Notes under the pieces: model-generated
Databases searched by the model: none
Told to the model about the DNA's origin: nothing
The model's input: only the letters and a program-made list of their open reading frames with translations
Assembly: GCF_015714715.1 (NCBI RefSeq)
Contig: NZ_WAHS01000001.1
Coordinates: 248,001 to 312,000, forward strand
Reading direction: 5' to 3'
DNA from: Aestuariivirga litoralis
GTDB lineage: Bacteria; Pseudomonadota; Alphaproteobacteria; Rhizobiales; Aestuariivirgaceae
DNA: 64,000 bases
In this document: positions 40,088 through 47,764 of the stretch, one piece after another
Layout: every line of letters begins with the position of its first letter
Numbering within the stretch: the first letter of the stretch is position 1
Program-made: the position numbers and the translations under genes

Positions 40088-41320
40088 ATGAGCGGACCTT
40101 CAAAGTACCAACCAAACAGCGCCATTGAAAAGTGGCTGCATGACCGTCTTCCCATCGTGGCCTTCGCCAAAGACCACTTGATGGATTTCCCCACGCCGAA
40201 GAACCTGAATTACTGGTGGACCTTCGGCGGCATCCTCGCCGTCATGCTGGTGGTGCAGATCGTCACCGGCATCGTGCTGGTGATGCATTACACGCCGCAT
40301 GTGGACATGGCCTTCGATTCCGTCGAGCACATCATGCGCGACGTGAACTATGGCTGGATGCTGCGTTACATGCATTTCAACGGCGCATCGTTCTTCTTCA
40401 TCGCGGTTTACATCCACATGTTCCGCGGCATGTATTACGGCTCCTACAAGGCACCGCGGGAAGTGCTGTGGATGATCGGCGTCATCATCTATCTGATCAT
40501 GATGGCCACTGCTTTCATGGGTTACGTTCTTCCCTGGGGACAAATGAGCTTCTGGGGCGCCAAGGTGATCACCAATCTGTTCTCGGCCATTCCATTCGTG
40601 GGTGACTCGGTCACCACCTGGCTGTGGGGCGGCTACTCCGTTGATAATCCCACGCTGAACCGCTTCTTCTCGCTGCATTACCTGCTGCCCTTCGTGCTGG
40701 CTGGCGTGGTGGCGCTGCATATCTGGGCTCTTCACGTGCCCGGCAACAACAACCCGACCGGCATTTCGGTGAAGGGCCCGCAGGACACGGTTCCGTTCCA
40801 TCCTTATTATACGCTGAAGGATGGCTTCGCGATTGTCTGCTTCCTGGCGGTTTACGCGCTGTTCGTGTTCTACCTGCCGAACTATCTCGGCGACCCGGTC
40901 AACTACGCCCATGCCAACCCGCTGTCGACGCCTGCACATATCAAGCCGGAATGGTATTACCTGCCGTTCTACGCGATCCTGCGTTCGATCCCGGACAAGC
41001 TGTTCGGCGTGATCGCAATGTTCTCGTCGATCCTGATCCTGCTGTTCCTGCCGTGGCTTGATACGAGCCGCGTGCGTTCGGGCAAATACCGCCCGATCTT
41101 CAAGCTGGAATTCTGGGTGTTCGCAGCCGTCTGTGTCGCTTTGGGCTTCATCGGTTCCAAGCCGCCGGAAGGCTCCTATGTGATCTGGGGCCAGATCCTT
41201 ACGATCTACTATTTTGCCCACTTCATCATCCTGCTGCCCTTGATGGGCCTGCTGGAAACGCCCAAGCCGCTGCCCAATTCCATCAGTGAAGATGTGCTGG
41301 CGCATGGTGCGGCGAAGTGA
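40088..41320 (+). CDS. petB: Cytochrome b of the bc1 complex
   Basis: The 410-residue product has about eight to nine membrane helices. [19 protein letters not shown] and the haem-ligand region of helix 2 ([20 protein letters not shown]) are visible, then the quinol-site motif PEW within [37 protein letters not shown] is the Qo loop. The ATG follows petA by 17 bp. It is the catalytic core of quinol oxidation. Confidence 0.97.
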   Translation: MSGPSKYQPNSAIEKWLHDRLPIVAFAKDHLMDFPTPKNLNYWWTFGGILAVMLVVQIVTGIVLVMHYTPHVDMAFDSVEHIMRDVNYGWMLRYMHFNGASFFFIAVYIHMFRGMYYGSYKAPREVLWMIGVIIYLIMMATAFMGYVLPWGQMSFWGAKVITNLFSAIPFVGDSVTTWLWGGYSVDNPTLNRFFSLHYLLPFVLAGVVALHIWALHVPGNNNPTGISVKGPQDTVPFHPYYTLKDGFAIVCFLAVYALFVFYLPNYLGDPVNYAHANPLSTPAHIKPEWYYLPFYAILRSIPDKLFGVIAMFSSILILLFLPWLDTSRVRSGKYRPIFKLEFWVFAAVCVALGFIGSKPPEGSYVIWGQILTIYYFAHFIILLPLMGLLETPKPLPNSISEDVLAHGAAK

Positions 41321-41334
41321 TCAGGAGAAGACAG

Positions 41335-42144
41335 ATGAAAAAAATCGCCTCAATCCTGATCGCCGCAGCTGCCCTCACCGGGTTCTCCGCTTCTGCCTTT
41401 GCGGAAGCTGAAAAGACGGCCAAGCCGATCACTTATTCTTTCGAAGGCCCGTTCGGCAAATTCGACAAGGCCGAGCTGCAGCGCGGCTACAAGGTTTACA
41501 AGGAAGTCTGCTCTTCCTGCCATTCGATGAAGCTGGTGGCGTTCCGCAACCTGGCTGACAATGGCGGCCCGGGCTTTACGGAAGAACAAGTGAAGGCGCT
41601 GGCTGCGACCTTCAATGTGAAAGACCACAATGGCAATGGCGAAGAGATTGATCGTCCTGCCTTGCCTTCGGATTATTTCCCATCGCCATTCCCGAATGAC
41701 GACGCGGCCAAGTCTGCCAATGGTGGCGCTTTGCCGCCTGATCTCTCGCTGATCACCAAGGCGCGCGAAGGCTGGCACGGCACGTTCAACCAGCTGCTCA
41801 ATGGTATTGGCGGCCCGCAATATGTCTATTCGCTCATTACCGGTTATGAAGAACCGCCGGCTGATGTGGCCAAGGTCGAGGGCAAGCACTACAACCCCTA
41901 TTTCGAAAATGGCGTATGGATTTCCATGCCGCCGCCCCTGACTGATGGTCAGGTGACTTTCGATGACGGCGCGCCGAACAAGGTGGATGACATGGCCCGT
42001 GACGTCTCGGCCTTCCTCGCATGGACGGCTGAGCCCAAGATGGAAGAGCGCAAGCAGACCGGCTTTGAAGTGCTGATCTATCTGGTGATCCTGGCTGGGT
42101 TGCTCTACGCGGTGAAGCGCAAGATCTGGAAGGCTGTGCACTAA
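41335..42144 (+). CDS. petC: Cytochrome c1 of the bc1 complex
   Basis: The product is 269 residues from the ATG at 41335 (GGAGAAGACAG upstream); an earlier in-frame ATG adds six basic residues. A Sec signal peptide (residues 1-23) ends ASAFA. The haem c motif CSSCH is at residues 59-63. WISMPPPL carries the distal Met ligand region. A C-terminal membrane anchor (VLIYLVILAGLLYAVKRK) is present. In many rhizobia b and c1 are fused; here they are separate genes. A terminator follows. Confidence 0.97.
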   Translation: MKKIASILIAAAALTGFSASAFAEAEKTAKPITYSFEGPFGKFDKAELQRGYKVYKEVCSSCHSMKLVAFRNLADNGGPGFTEEQVKALAATFNVKDHNGNGEEIDRPALPSDYFPSPFPNDDAAKSANGGALPPDLSLITKAREGWHGTFNQLLNGIGGPQYVYSLITGYEEPPADVAKVEGKHYNPYFENGVWISMPPPLTDGQVTFDDGAPNKVDDMARDVSAFLAWTAEPKMEERKQTGFEVLIYLVILAGLLYAVKRKIWKAVH

Positions 42145-42165
42145 ACTGCACGTCCAAACCCTTTC

Positions 42166-42194
42166 AAAAGCCCGGCCTCGTGCCGGGCTTTTTC
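42166..42194 (+). terminator. Intrinsic terminator of petABC
   Basis: AAAGCCCGGC pairs with GCCGGGCTTT around a short loop and runs into TTTTT. It lies about 22 bp after the petC stop. Confidence 0.9.
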
Positions 42195-42254
42195 GTTAAA
42201 ATTTGAACTGATTTCTTTGCCGAGTTTTCGGAGGTTGAATGCCAAGCTGCGATC

Positions 42255-42998
42255 ATGCCTTTTCGCATTTCCAGCTGGAGCCAGGTTTTTGCCTATTGCG
42301 CTTCGATCACCACACTTGCCGTTCTGGCATCGCTTGGGTTTGTAATCGTGGTGTGGGGCGATCTGCCCGCCAACCAGATATGGCCTACAGTCCAGATTGC
42401 CGGTTTTGTTCCATTGCTGATCGCGGCCCCCACATCGCTTTTCTCGCTCGCCATCATCAAAACGCTGCAGGACACGGTGCACCGCGTCGATGAAATGATA
42501 AAATATGACGCGATGACTGGGCATTTTGCCCGCGCGCATTTTCTGGATATGGCCGAGAAAGACCGCGCCGATGGTGGCTTCCTGGTGCTGGCGGATGCCG
42601 ACCGTTTCAAATCCATCAATGACACCTATGGGCACGGCGTGGGCGACATTGCGCTCAAGTATCTTTCGTCGATGATGCTGCAGGTTTTTGGGCAATATGG
42701 CTATGCCGGGCGTCTGGGAGGCGAAGAATTTGCCGTTCGCCTGCCGCGCATGCCGCAAGCACAGTTGCGGCTTTTGCTCGCGGTGCTGATGAGCCGGCTA
42801 CATGTCGAAGGTTTCGAAGCCGAGGGCCATCACCTGAAGCCGACGTTGAGTTTCGGCATTGTGGAAGCAAATGCGGCAACGCCGGTGGTTCGCCTGCTGC
42901 GTGCCGCCGACGAAGCGCTTTATGAGGCCAAGGACCGCGGCCGCGACCAATATGTTTTCGCTGGAAAGCTTGACGTGGAGGAGGGTGTTGCGGCTTGA
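42255..42998 (+). CDS. Membrane-bound diguanylate cyclase (GGDEF)
   Basis: The 247-residue product has two N-terminal membrane helices (about residues 12-35 and 44-66) and a GGDEF domain from about residue 83. DADRFKSINDTYGHGVGD is the metal and substrate block. The active loop reads GGEEF, which is active in known cyclases. The product c-di-GMP-binding inhibitory RxxD motif expected just before the loop is absent, so feedback inhibition may be lacking. The short membrane part has no sensor domain. It is followed 7 bp later by mtnP. Confidence 0.9.
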   Translation: MPFRISSWSQVFAYCASITTLAVLASLGFVIVVWGDLPANQIWPTVQIAGFVPLLIAAPTSLFSLAIIKTLQDTVHRVDEMIKYDAMTGHFARAHFLDMAEKDRADGGFLVLADADRFKSINDTYGHGVGDIALKYLSSMMLQVFGQYGYAGRLGGEEFAVRLPRMPQAQLRLLLAVLMSRLHVEGFEAEGHHLKPTLSFGIVEANAATPVVRLLRAADEALYEAKDRGRDQYVFAGKLDVEEGVAA

Positions 42999-43005
42999 TA
43001 GCCGC

Positions 43006-43872
43006 ATGACCCAAACTGTTCTCGGCATCATCGGTGGCTCTGGGGTTTATGACATCCCGATTGAAAAGGCGCGCTGGCGGCGGGTGAGCTCGCCCTGGGG
43101 CGAGGCATCGGACGAGGTGCGTGAGGGTGAGATTGCCGGTTTGCCAGTGGTGTTCCTGCCAAGGCACGGGCGCGGGCATGTGTTCTCACCGTCCAGCATC
43201 AATTACCGCGCCAATATCGATGTGATGAAGCGTTGCGGTGTGACGGATCTGTTTTCGCTGTCTGCGGTTGGCTCGTTGCGCGAGGATTTGCCGCCGGGGC
43301 ATTTCGTGCTCACTGATCAATATATCGACAAGACCTATATGCGCGAGAACAGCTTCTTCGGCACTGGATGCGTGGCCCATGTGCCGTTTGGCGAACCAGC
43401 CTCGGCGGTGTTGCGCGAACTGGCGTCAACTGCACTGACGAAGTTGAGCATTCCACATCGCAACGGCGGCACGCTGGTGGTAATGGAAGGCCCGCAATTC
43501 TCATCAAAGGCCGAGTCAGAACTGCACCGTTCCTGGGGTGCACATCTGATCGGCATGACGGCGATGCCGGAAGTGAAGCTCGCCCGCGAGGCCGAGATCT
43601 CCTACTGCAATGTTTCGATGGTCACTGATTTTGACAGCTGGCACCCGCATCACGAGGCCGTGGATGTGGCGCAAGTGATCAAGGTGATGAAGGGCAATGT
43701 CGAAACGGCAAAGGCCTTCGTGTTGGAGCTGGCGAGCGCGTTTCCGAAAATGCATCCCCCTTGCGTGGCCGACACCGCTCTGGATTTTGCCATCATGACC
43801 GCACCCGACAAGCGCGATCCGGCCTTGCTGGCCAAGCTGGATGCAGTGGCGGGAAGGGTCCTTAAGGCCTAG
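43006..43872 (+). CDS. mtnP: S-methyl-5'-thioadenosine phosphorylase
   Basis: The product is 288 residues from the ATG at 43006; the frame above is a shadow of the cyclase. IIGGSGVYDIP, VVFLPRHGRGHVFSPSSINY, SLSAVGSLREDLPPGHFV and VVMEGPQFSSKAES are MTAP blocks. It cleaves methylthioadenosine from polyamine synthesis into adenine and methylthioribose 1-phosphate; the adenine would feed the nearby apt. The stop overlaps that of the convergent phosphatase-like gene by 4 bp. Confidence 0.95.
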   Translation: MTQTVLGIIGGSGVYDIPIEKARWRRVSSPWGEASDEVREGEIAGLPVVFLPRHGRGHVFSPSSINYRANIDVMKRCGVTDLFSLSAVGSLREDLPPGHFVLTDQYIDKTYMRENSFFGTGCVAHVPFGEPASAVLRELASTALTKLSIPHRNGGTLVVMEGPQFSSKAESELHRSWGAHLIGMTAMPEVKLAREAEISYCNVSMVTDFDSWHPHHEAVDVAQVIKVMKGNVETAKAFVLELASAFPKMHPPCVADTALDFAIMTAPDKRDPALLAKLDAVAGRVLKA

Positions 43873-44444
43873 GCCAGTTTGTCCACCGCATGGGCGCGCA
43901 AAGCCCAGCGCCTGCCATCCTGGCGCAGATCGGTGACCGAGAGAGGCGGGCAGTCGATCTGCCAGAAGCTGCTGAGGGGCGCGTTCAGCACATGCAGCAC
44001 GGCGCAGCGGATCACCGTTGCATGGGTGATCGCGATGACGTGGCCGGTGCGTTTTTCCATTTCACTCAGGAACTGGCTGCTGCGGTTCGCGACGGTCTGG
44101 AGTGATTCTCCATCCTTGGGGGCAAAGTCGGTACTGGTGATCCAGGCTGCCAATGCGGCCGGCCTGGTTTTTTCGATATCGGCCAGTCCCAGGCCTGCCC
44201 AGGCGCCAAAATCGCGGTCATCCAGGGCGGCATGGCTTTTCACCGAAACGCCGAGCAATTCCGCGGTAATCCGGGCGCGGGGATCGGTGCCGCGCAGGCC
44301 CTTGGCACCTCGTTTCATGCTGGTCCGCAGCGCGTCTGCCAAAGCAATGGAATGGGGCTCCAGCACGGAATCGTCAGGCGCGGGAAATATCCCGCGTTTC
44401 ATGCCCTCGGTGATGCCGCTGCACACCAGCGTTAATCTCAACAT
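43869..44444 (-). CDS. Histidine-phosphatase-like protein without catalytic His
   Basis: The 191-residue product has the layout of the phosphoglycerate mutase/CobC-like superfamily. LRLTLVCSGIT aligns with the usual xxxxRHGxT start, but the catalytic Arg-His are Cys-Ser (codons TGC AGC). The second half has DRDFGAWAGL and the late His in VIAITHATVIRC. With the phosphohistidine residue missing, phosphatase activity is doubtful. It is divergent from the riboswitch-controlled cobalt transporter; relatives near cbtBA usually keep the His, as I recall. A role in cobalamin or cobalt handling is inference from context. Confidence 0.75.
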   Translation of the reverse strand: MLRLTLVCSGITEGMKRGIFPAPDDSVLEPHSIALADALRTSMKRGAKGLRGTDPRARITAELLGVSVKSHAALDDRDFGAWAGLGLADIEKTRPAALAAWITSTDFAPKDGESLQTVANRSSQFLSEMEKRTGHVIAITHATVIRCAVLHVLNAPLSSFWQIDCPPLSVTDLRQDGRRWALRAHAVDKLA

Positions 44445-44455
44445 CGAGAATCTCT

Positions 44456-44592
44456 ACCGCAGGTCCTGCTTGATTGACAGGGCAGGAGCGCCTACGATGG
44501 CAATTGCATGAAGGGCGAAGCCGGAAAAATCCGCACGGTCGCGCCACTGTAAAACCAGGATGCTCGAAGGGCACTGGAAGTCAGACCGCCTT
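44456..44592 (+). promoter_or_regulatory. Cobalamin riboswitch
   Basis: The leader of cbtB has the conserved elements in order: a GAAGGGCGAAGCCGG segment, the B12 box GCCACTG (44543-44549) in its usual GCGCCACTGTAA context, and GGAAGTCAGACC (44577-44588) closing the aptamer. The cbtB ribosome site (CAGGAGAATTCC) lies about 40 bp after it, with no clear T-run, so control is probably at translation start. Adenosylcobalamin should lower expression of the cobalt transporter. The ends are approximate. Confidence 0.92.
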
Positions 44593-44639
44593 TGATGCGA
44601 CGATCAATTTAACGGGACGCTGAATCCCAGGAGAATTCC

Positions 44640-44843
44640 ATGTCTAATATTTCCATCGTTGAAGGCCTTCGCCCCATTCCGGTGAAGGACATCCTTCCCT
44701 GGGCGATTTTCGCCGGGCTGATCTGCTTGCTGGGACTGTATTTCGTCGGCACCGAGGAAGGCGCCATGGCGATCTTCAACGGCATGTATGTGCACGAATT
44801 CGTGCATGACGGCCGCCACCTTCTCGGCTTCCCCTGCCACTAA
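44640..44843 (+). CDS. cbtB: Cobalt transporter subunit CbtB
   Basis: The 67-residue product has one membrane helix (about residues 20-38). The C-terminus has a histidine-rich motif, YVHEFVHDGRHLLGFPCH, with four His and one Cys that probably bind cobalt. This matches CbtB, the small subunit always paired with CbtA. It is the first gene after the riboswitch and is 18 bp before cbtA. Confidence 0.95.
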   Translation: MSNISIVEGLRPIPVKDILPWAIFAGLICLLGLYFVGTEEGAMAIFNGMYVHEFVHDGRHLLGFPCH

Positions 44844-44861
44844 GCAGAAGAGATCATCATC

Positions 44862-45611
44862 ATGGTTGGGAAATTGCTGTTGCGCGGCATGCTCGTGGGC
44901 ATTGCTGCGGGAATTCTCGCATTCATTTTTGCGCATATATTTGGTGAGCCGATGGTCGACAAGGCCATCGCCTTTGAAGAGGCCGCGTCACAAGCCGCCG
45001 GTGAAGCGGCTGAGCCTGAACTGGTCAGCCGCGCTGTTCAATCCACCATTGGCCTGGCCACTGGTGTGCTGGTTTACGGCGCAGCACTGGGCGGCATTTT
45101 TTCGCTGGTCTTTGCCTATGTCTATGGCCGCATCGGCGCACTGAGCCCGCGTGCCACTTCCGCCGTCTTGGCGGTGCTGGGTTTCATTGCAGTGATTGCC
45201 GCGCCCTTCGTCAAATATCCAGCCAGCCCGCCGGCCACCAGCAGCGGTGAAACCATTGCCGTGCGGACTGAGCTTTTCATGGTGATGATCGTGGCTTCTG
45301 TTGCAGCGATGATTATCGCGGTCAATGTGGCGCGCCGGCTGATCGCCACGCGCGGCAGCTGGAACGCATCGATTATCGGCGGCCTGGTCTTCGTGGTGCT
45401 GCTGAGCGTGGTTGGTTACCTGCTGCCCGCCGTCAATGAAGTGCCGGAGAACTTCTCGGCTGTTGTCATGTGGCAGTTCCGCGTGGCGTCTATCGGCATT
45501 CAGCTGGTGATCTGGACGGTGATCGGGCTTGGATTTGGCTGGCTGGTGGAAGGCGAACTTGCCGGTTCAAAGCCACAGGCCAAGGTTCAAGGCCGCACGG
45601 CCAAGGCCTGA
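44862..45611 (+). CDS. cbtA: Cobalt transporter subunit CbtA
   Basis: The 249-residue membrane protein has about six helices. LLLRGMLVGIAAGILAFIFA and the following EPMVDKAIAFEE are the CbtA opening, and GVLVYGAALGGIFSLVFAYVYG is conserved. CbtA and CbtB were predicted from riboswitch genomics to import cobalt for B12 synthesis. It shares the riboswitch transcript with cbtB. Confidence 0.94.
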   Translation: MVGKLLLRGMLVGIAAGILAFIFAHIFGEPMVDKAIAFEEAASQAAGEAAEPELVSRAVQSTIGLATGVLVYGAALGGIFSLVFAYVYGRIGALSPRATSAVLAVLGFIAVIAAPFVKYPASPPATSSGETIAVRTELFMVMIVASVAAMIIAVNVARRLIATRGSWNASIIGGLVFVVLLSVVGYLLPAVNEVPENFSAVVMWQFRVASIGIQLVIWTVIGLGFGWLVEGELAGSKPQAKVQGRTAKA

Positions 45612-45617
45612 TTTCTG

Positions 45618-46223
45618 ATGAACAAGCTTTTGGCCGCAGCTTTTATCGCTGCGGCCTTTTTCATTTCCAACGCCGACGCACATGGCAAGCGTAGTGGCCC
45701 ATTGCCGCCGGGCATTTCCATACCAGCGCTCACCCACGGCCAAATGGCTGTTGTCGTCAATTACCGCGCTGCCATTCTCGATCTGGCGAACCAGCAAAGT
45801 GCAACTGACGAGACGTTCCGCCGGTTGATGAATTACGGGAACATCCAGGCCACCTATTGCTTGTGGGGCGCAGTGCCGGGCAGCCTGACGGACGAGGCAA
45901 GCCCGTTCAATGAATGCGCCCATGCGTATCTGGCGGCGACAAAGGCGCTGCTGCAGCACATGACCGGCATGGCAAGTGCGGCAGATTCTGCCACGGTGCT
46001 GATCACCCAAATGGACGGCGAAATGTTTGCGCGCGGGGCGTCCTGGCAATTATGTGAGTTCAGCGCCGAGCCGTTCAGCACCGGGGCTTTCATCATGCCG
46101 CATCTGGCCGATGTGTTCACCCACTGGCCCAGCTTCGTGACTTTCGCCGTGGTGTTTGTGCTGCTGGCGCTTGGTCTGTGGGCGCTGTTCCGGACTAGCG
46201 GCCGCCCATCGCCCGGCGGATAA
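45618..46223 (+). CDS. Secreted/membrane companion of CbtAB, unknown function
   Basis: The 201-residue product starts 6 bp after cbtA. It has a signal peptide (about residues 1-21, ending NADA), a His-containing mature start (HGKRSGPLPPG), a periplasmic domain with cysteines (TYCLWG, NECAHAY, QLCEF) and a C-terminal membrane helix (FVTFAVVFVLLALGLWALF). Comparable proteins follow cbtA in other rhizobia, as I recall, so a role with cobalt uptake is plausible. A terminator-like hairpin lies inside its signal peptide codons. Its 3' end overlaps the convergent DUF922 gene by 29 bp. Confidence 0.8.
   Translation: MNKLLAAAFIAAAFFISNADAHGKRSGPLPPGISIPALTHGQMAVVVNYRAAILDLANQQSATDETFRRLMNYGNIQATYCLWGAVPGSLTDEASPFNECAHAYLAATKALLQHMTGMASAADSATVLITQMDGEMFARGASWQLCEFSAEPFSTGAFIMPHLADVFTHWPSFVTFAVVFVLLALGLWALFRTSGRPSPGG
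45632..45661 (+). terminator. Terminator-like hairpin inside a signal peptide coding region
   Basis: GGCCGCAGC (45632-45640) and GCTGCGGCC (45648-45656) form a perfect 9-bp stem with a 7-base loop followed by TTTTT. It lies 21 bp after the cbtA stop but within codons 5-15 of the next gene. It could end most cbtBA transcripts and leave a fraction reading into the companion gene, or be a by-product of an Ala-rich signal sequence. Confidence 0.5.
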
Positions 46224-46770
46224 AGGGCAGGTAGCGCATGCTGTTCTGCTCCCGCGCATCGAAACTCTGGTTGAGCGGGGCGCAGCGGCGTTCCACGTCA
46301 CTCCAGCGGCCATTCATCTTGTCATCCAGCCCGCCGCAGCCGCCACCCACCAGATTTTGCACTGAGCTATTGAATTTTGCGGCACATCCCATCCAGATGG
46401 TGCGGTGATGTTCTTCATGGGTTTTCAGATGCTGGACAAAGGCGCGCCAGTCGCGGCGTAAAGGGGCGGGCAGAGCCGCTTCATTGCTGAGGCGTGGAAG
46501 GTGCACCTCGAAAGTCATCGCAATTCCGACCGAGGCGACTTTGCAGCCCTTCCGCTTGTCGAGCAGCGCCTTTGGCTCCATGATCACATTGGTGGTGGCC
46601 AGTGTGCGGTGCGAGCCTTTCAGCTCGCTGTTGCTGGTGATCGACCGGTAGATCGAAGCGGCATTGGAGCCGCTGATGGCGAAGTAATTGTAGGTGGTTT
46701 TCTGGGTCACGCCGGCGGAGGCTGATCCAAAACTGCAAAGCAGGAATGCGGCGGCGAGGTGTTTCAGCAT
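46195..46770 (-). CDS. DUF922 secreted protein with HExxH motif
   Basis: The product is 191 residues from the ATG at 46770; the longer frame above overlaps the cold shock gene. A signal peptide (residues 1-19) is followed by YNYFAISGSNAASIYRSI, the DUF922 opening. HEEHH at residues 118-122 fits the zinc-protease HExxH motif (HLKTHEEHHRTIWMGCA). DUF922 members are predicted zinc-dependent proteases of the cell envelope. It is convergent with the cbt companion gene. Confidence 0.85.
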   Translation of the reverse strand: MLKHLAAAFLLCSFGSASAGVTQKTTYNYFAISGSNAASIYRSITSNSELKGSHRTLATTNVIMEPKALLDKRKGCKVASVGIAMTFEVHLPRLSNEAALPAPLRRDWRAFVQHLKTHEEHHRTIWMGCAAKFNSSVQNLVGGGCGGLDDKMNGRWSDVERRCAPLNQSFDAREQNSMRYLPFIRRAMGGR

Positions 46771-46816
46771 GTTAGGCCCGGTTGATTTGACGCTTTGAAA
46801 CAAGCTAGATGGCTGG

Positions 46817-47053
46817 ATGGAAAAGGCAAGGCCGGAGCGCGTGGAAGGGGTGGTCAAGTTCTTCAACAAGGAGAAGGGCTTTGGCTTCATTTCGCCAGCG
46901 CTGGGCGGCAAGGACGTGTTCGTGCATGTCTCAACCGTGCAGCGCGCGGGCCTGCCGCATCTCAATGAAGGCATGAAGCTTTCCTTCGCCACCGAAAAAG
47001 ACCCGCGTGGCCGGGGGTTGCAGGCACAATCACTTCAATTATTGCAGGCTTGA
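46817..47053 (+). CDS. Cold shock domain protein
   Basis: The 78-residue product is a CspA-type OB-fold: VVKFFNKEKGFGFISP holds RNP1 and KDVFVHVSTV holds RNP2. It binds single-stranded RNA or DNA. The C-terminal half differs from CspA consensus (GLPHLNEGMKLSF) as in the longer alphaproteobacterial variants. The stop is one base before the amidotransferase ATG, suggesting co-translation. Confidence 0.93.
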   Translation: MEKARPERVEGVVKFFNKEKGFGFISPALGGKDVFVHVSTVQRAGLPHLNEGMKLSFATEKDPRGRGLQAQSLQLLQA

Positions 47054-47764
47054 ATGAAGCGCGCACTTGTCATCCAGCATATGGACCATGACCATCCCGG
47101 AAGGTTTACCGACTGGTTCGCCGAGGATGGCATCGTGCCGGATTTCGTGCGGGTGTTTGCTGGCGAGGAAGTGCCTTCACTTGATCCGTACGATTTGATG
47201 TTCGTTCTGGGCGGTGAACAAGACACCTGGCAGGAAGACAAATTCCCCTATCTGGCGATGGAAAAAGCCGCCATCCGCGAGTGGGTGTGGGACAGGGCGA
47301 AACCGTATTTCGGTGTCTGCCTCGGCCATCAGCTGTTGGCCACGGCACTCGGTGGCGAAGTGGGTATGGCGGAGAAGGGTGAGGTCGGCATATTCCAAGT
47401 GGAGCTGAATGACGCGCCACAATTTGCCGGAATTTCAAAAACGCAAACCGTGATGGAATGGCACCATGCCGAAGTGAAGCGCGTGCCGCAGTCTGGCACG
47501 GTGCTGGCCTCATCGCCGCTATGTGCCGTGCAATCGCTGGGTATCGACAATCATGCACTGTCCACGCAGTTCCATTGTGAATTCTCACCGCAGACGGTGG
47601 CTGGCTGGTCTTCATTGCCGAATTATGTGGCCGCACTTGAGCGTCAAAATGGGGCAGGGGCTTACACGCGGCTGAAGGAAGAATGCTTCCCGCTGATGCC
47701 GGAGATGGCGAAGAACACCCGCATCGTGTGGGAGAACTTCAAGAAGCTTTCAGGTCTCGCCTAG
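47054..47764 (+). CDS. Class I glutamine amidotransferase-like protein
   Basis: The 236-residue product has a complete GATase1 triad: Cys89 in YFGVCLGHQLLA and the His-x-Glu in STQFHCEFSPQTV. FVLGGEQDTWQED forms the oxyanion region. It resembles GMP synthase-like stand-alone amidotransferases (GuaA N-terminal homologues), whose targets are often unknown. It directly follows the cold shock gene. Its stop overlaps that of prmB by 4 bp. Confidence 0.9.
   Translation: MKRALVIQHMDHDHPGRFTDWFAEDGIVPDFVRVFAGEEVPSLDPYDLMFVLGGEQDTWQEDKFPYLAMEKAAIREWVWDRAKPYFGVCLGHQLLATALGGEVGMAEKGEVGIFQVELNDAPQFAGISKTQTVMEWHHAEVKRVPQSGTVLASSPLCAVQSLGIDNHALSTQFHCEFSPQTVAGWSSLPNYVAALERQNGAGAYTRLKEECFPLMPEMAKNTRIVWENFKKLSGLA

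Noticed and set aside
40100-41305. Minus-strand open frame opposite petB
   Set aside because: Shadow of cytochrome b; His/Gln/Asp-rich composition and no motif.
42255-42998. Degenerate GGDEF (GGEEF) as evidence for an inactive cyclase
   Set aside because: GGEEF is found in active diguanylate cyclases and the metal-binding block is intact.
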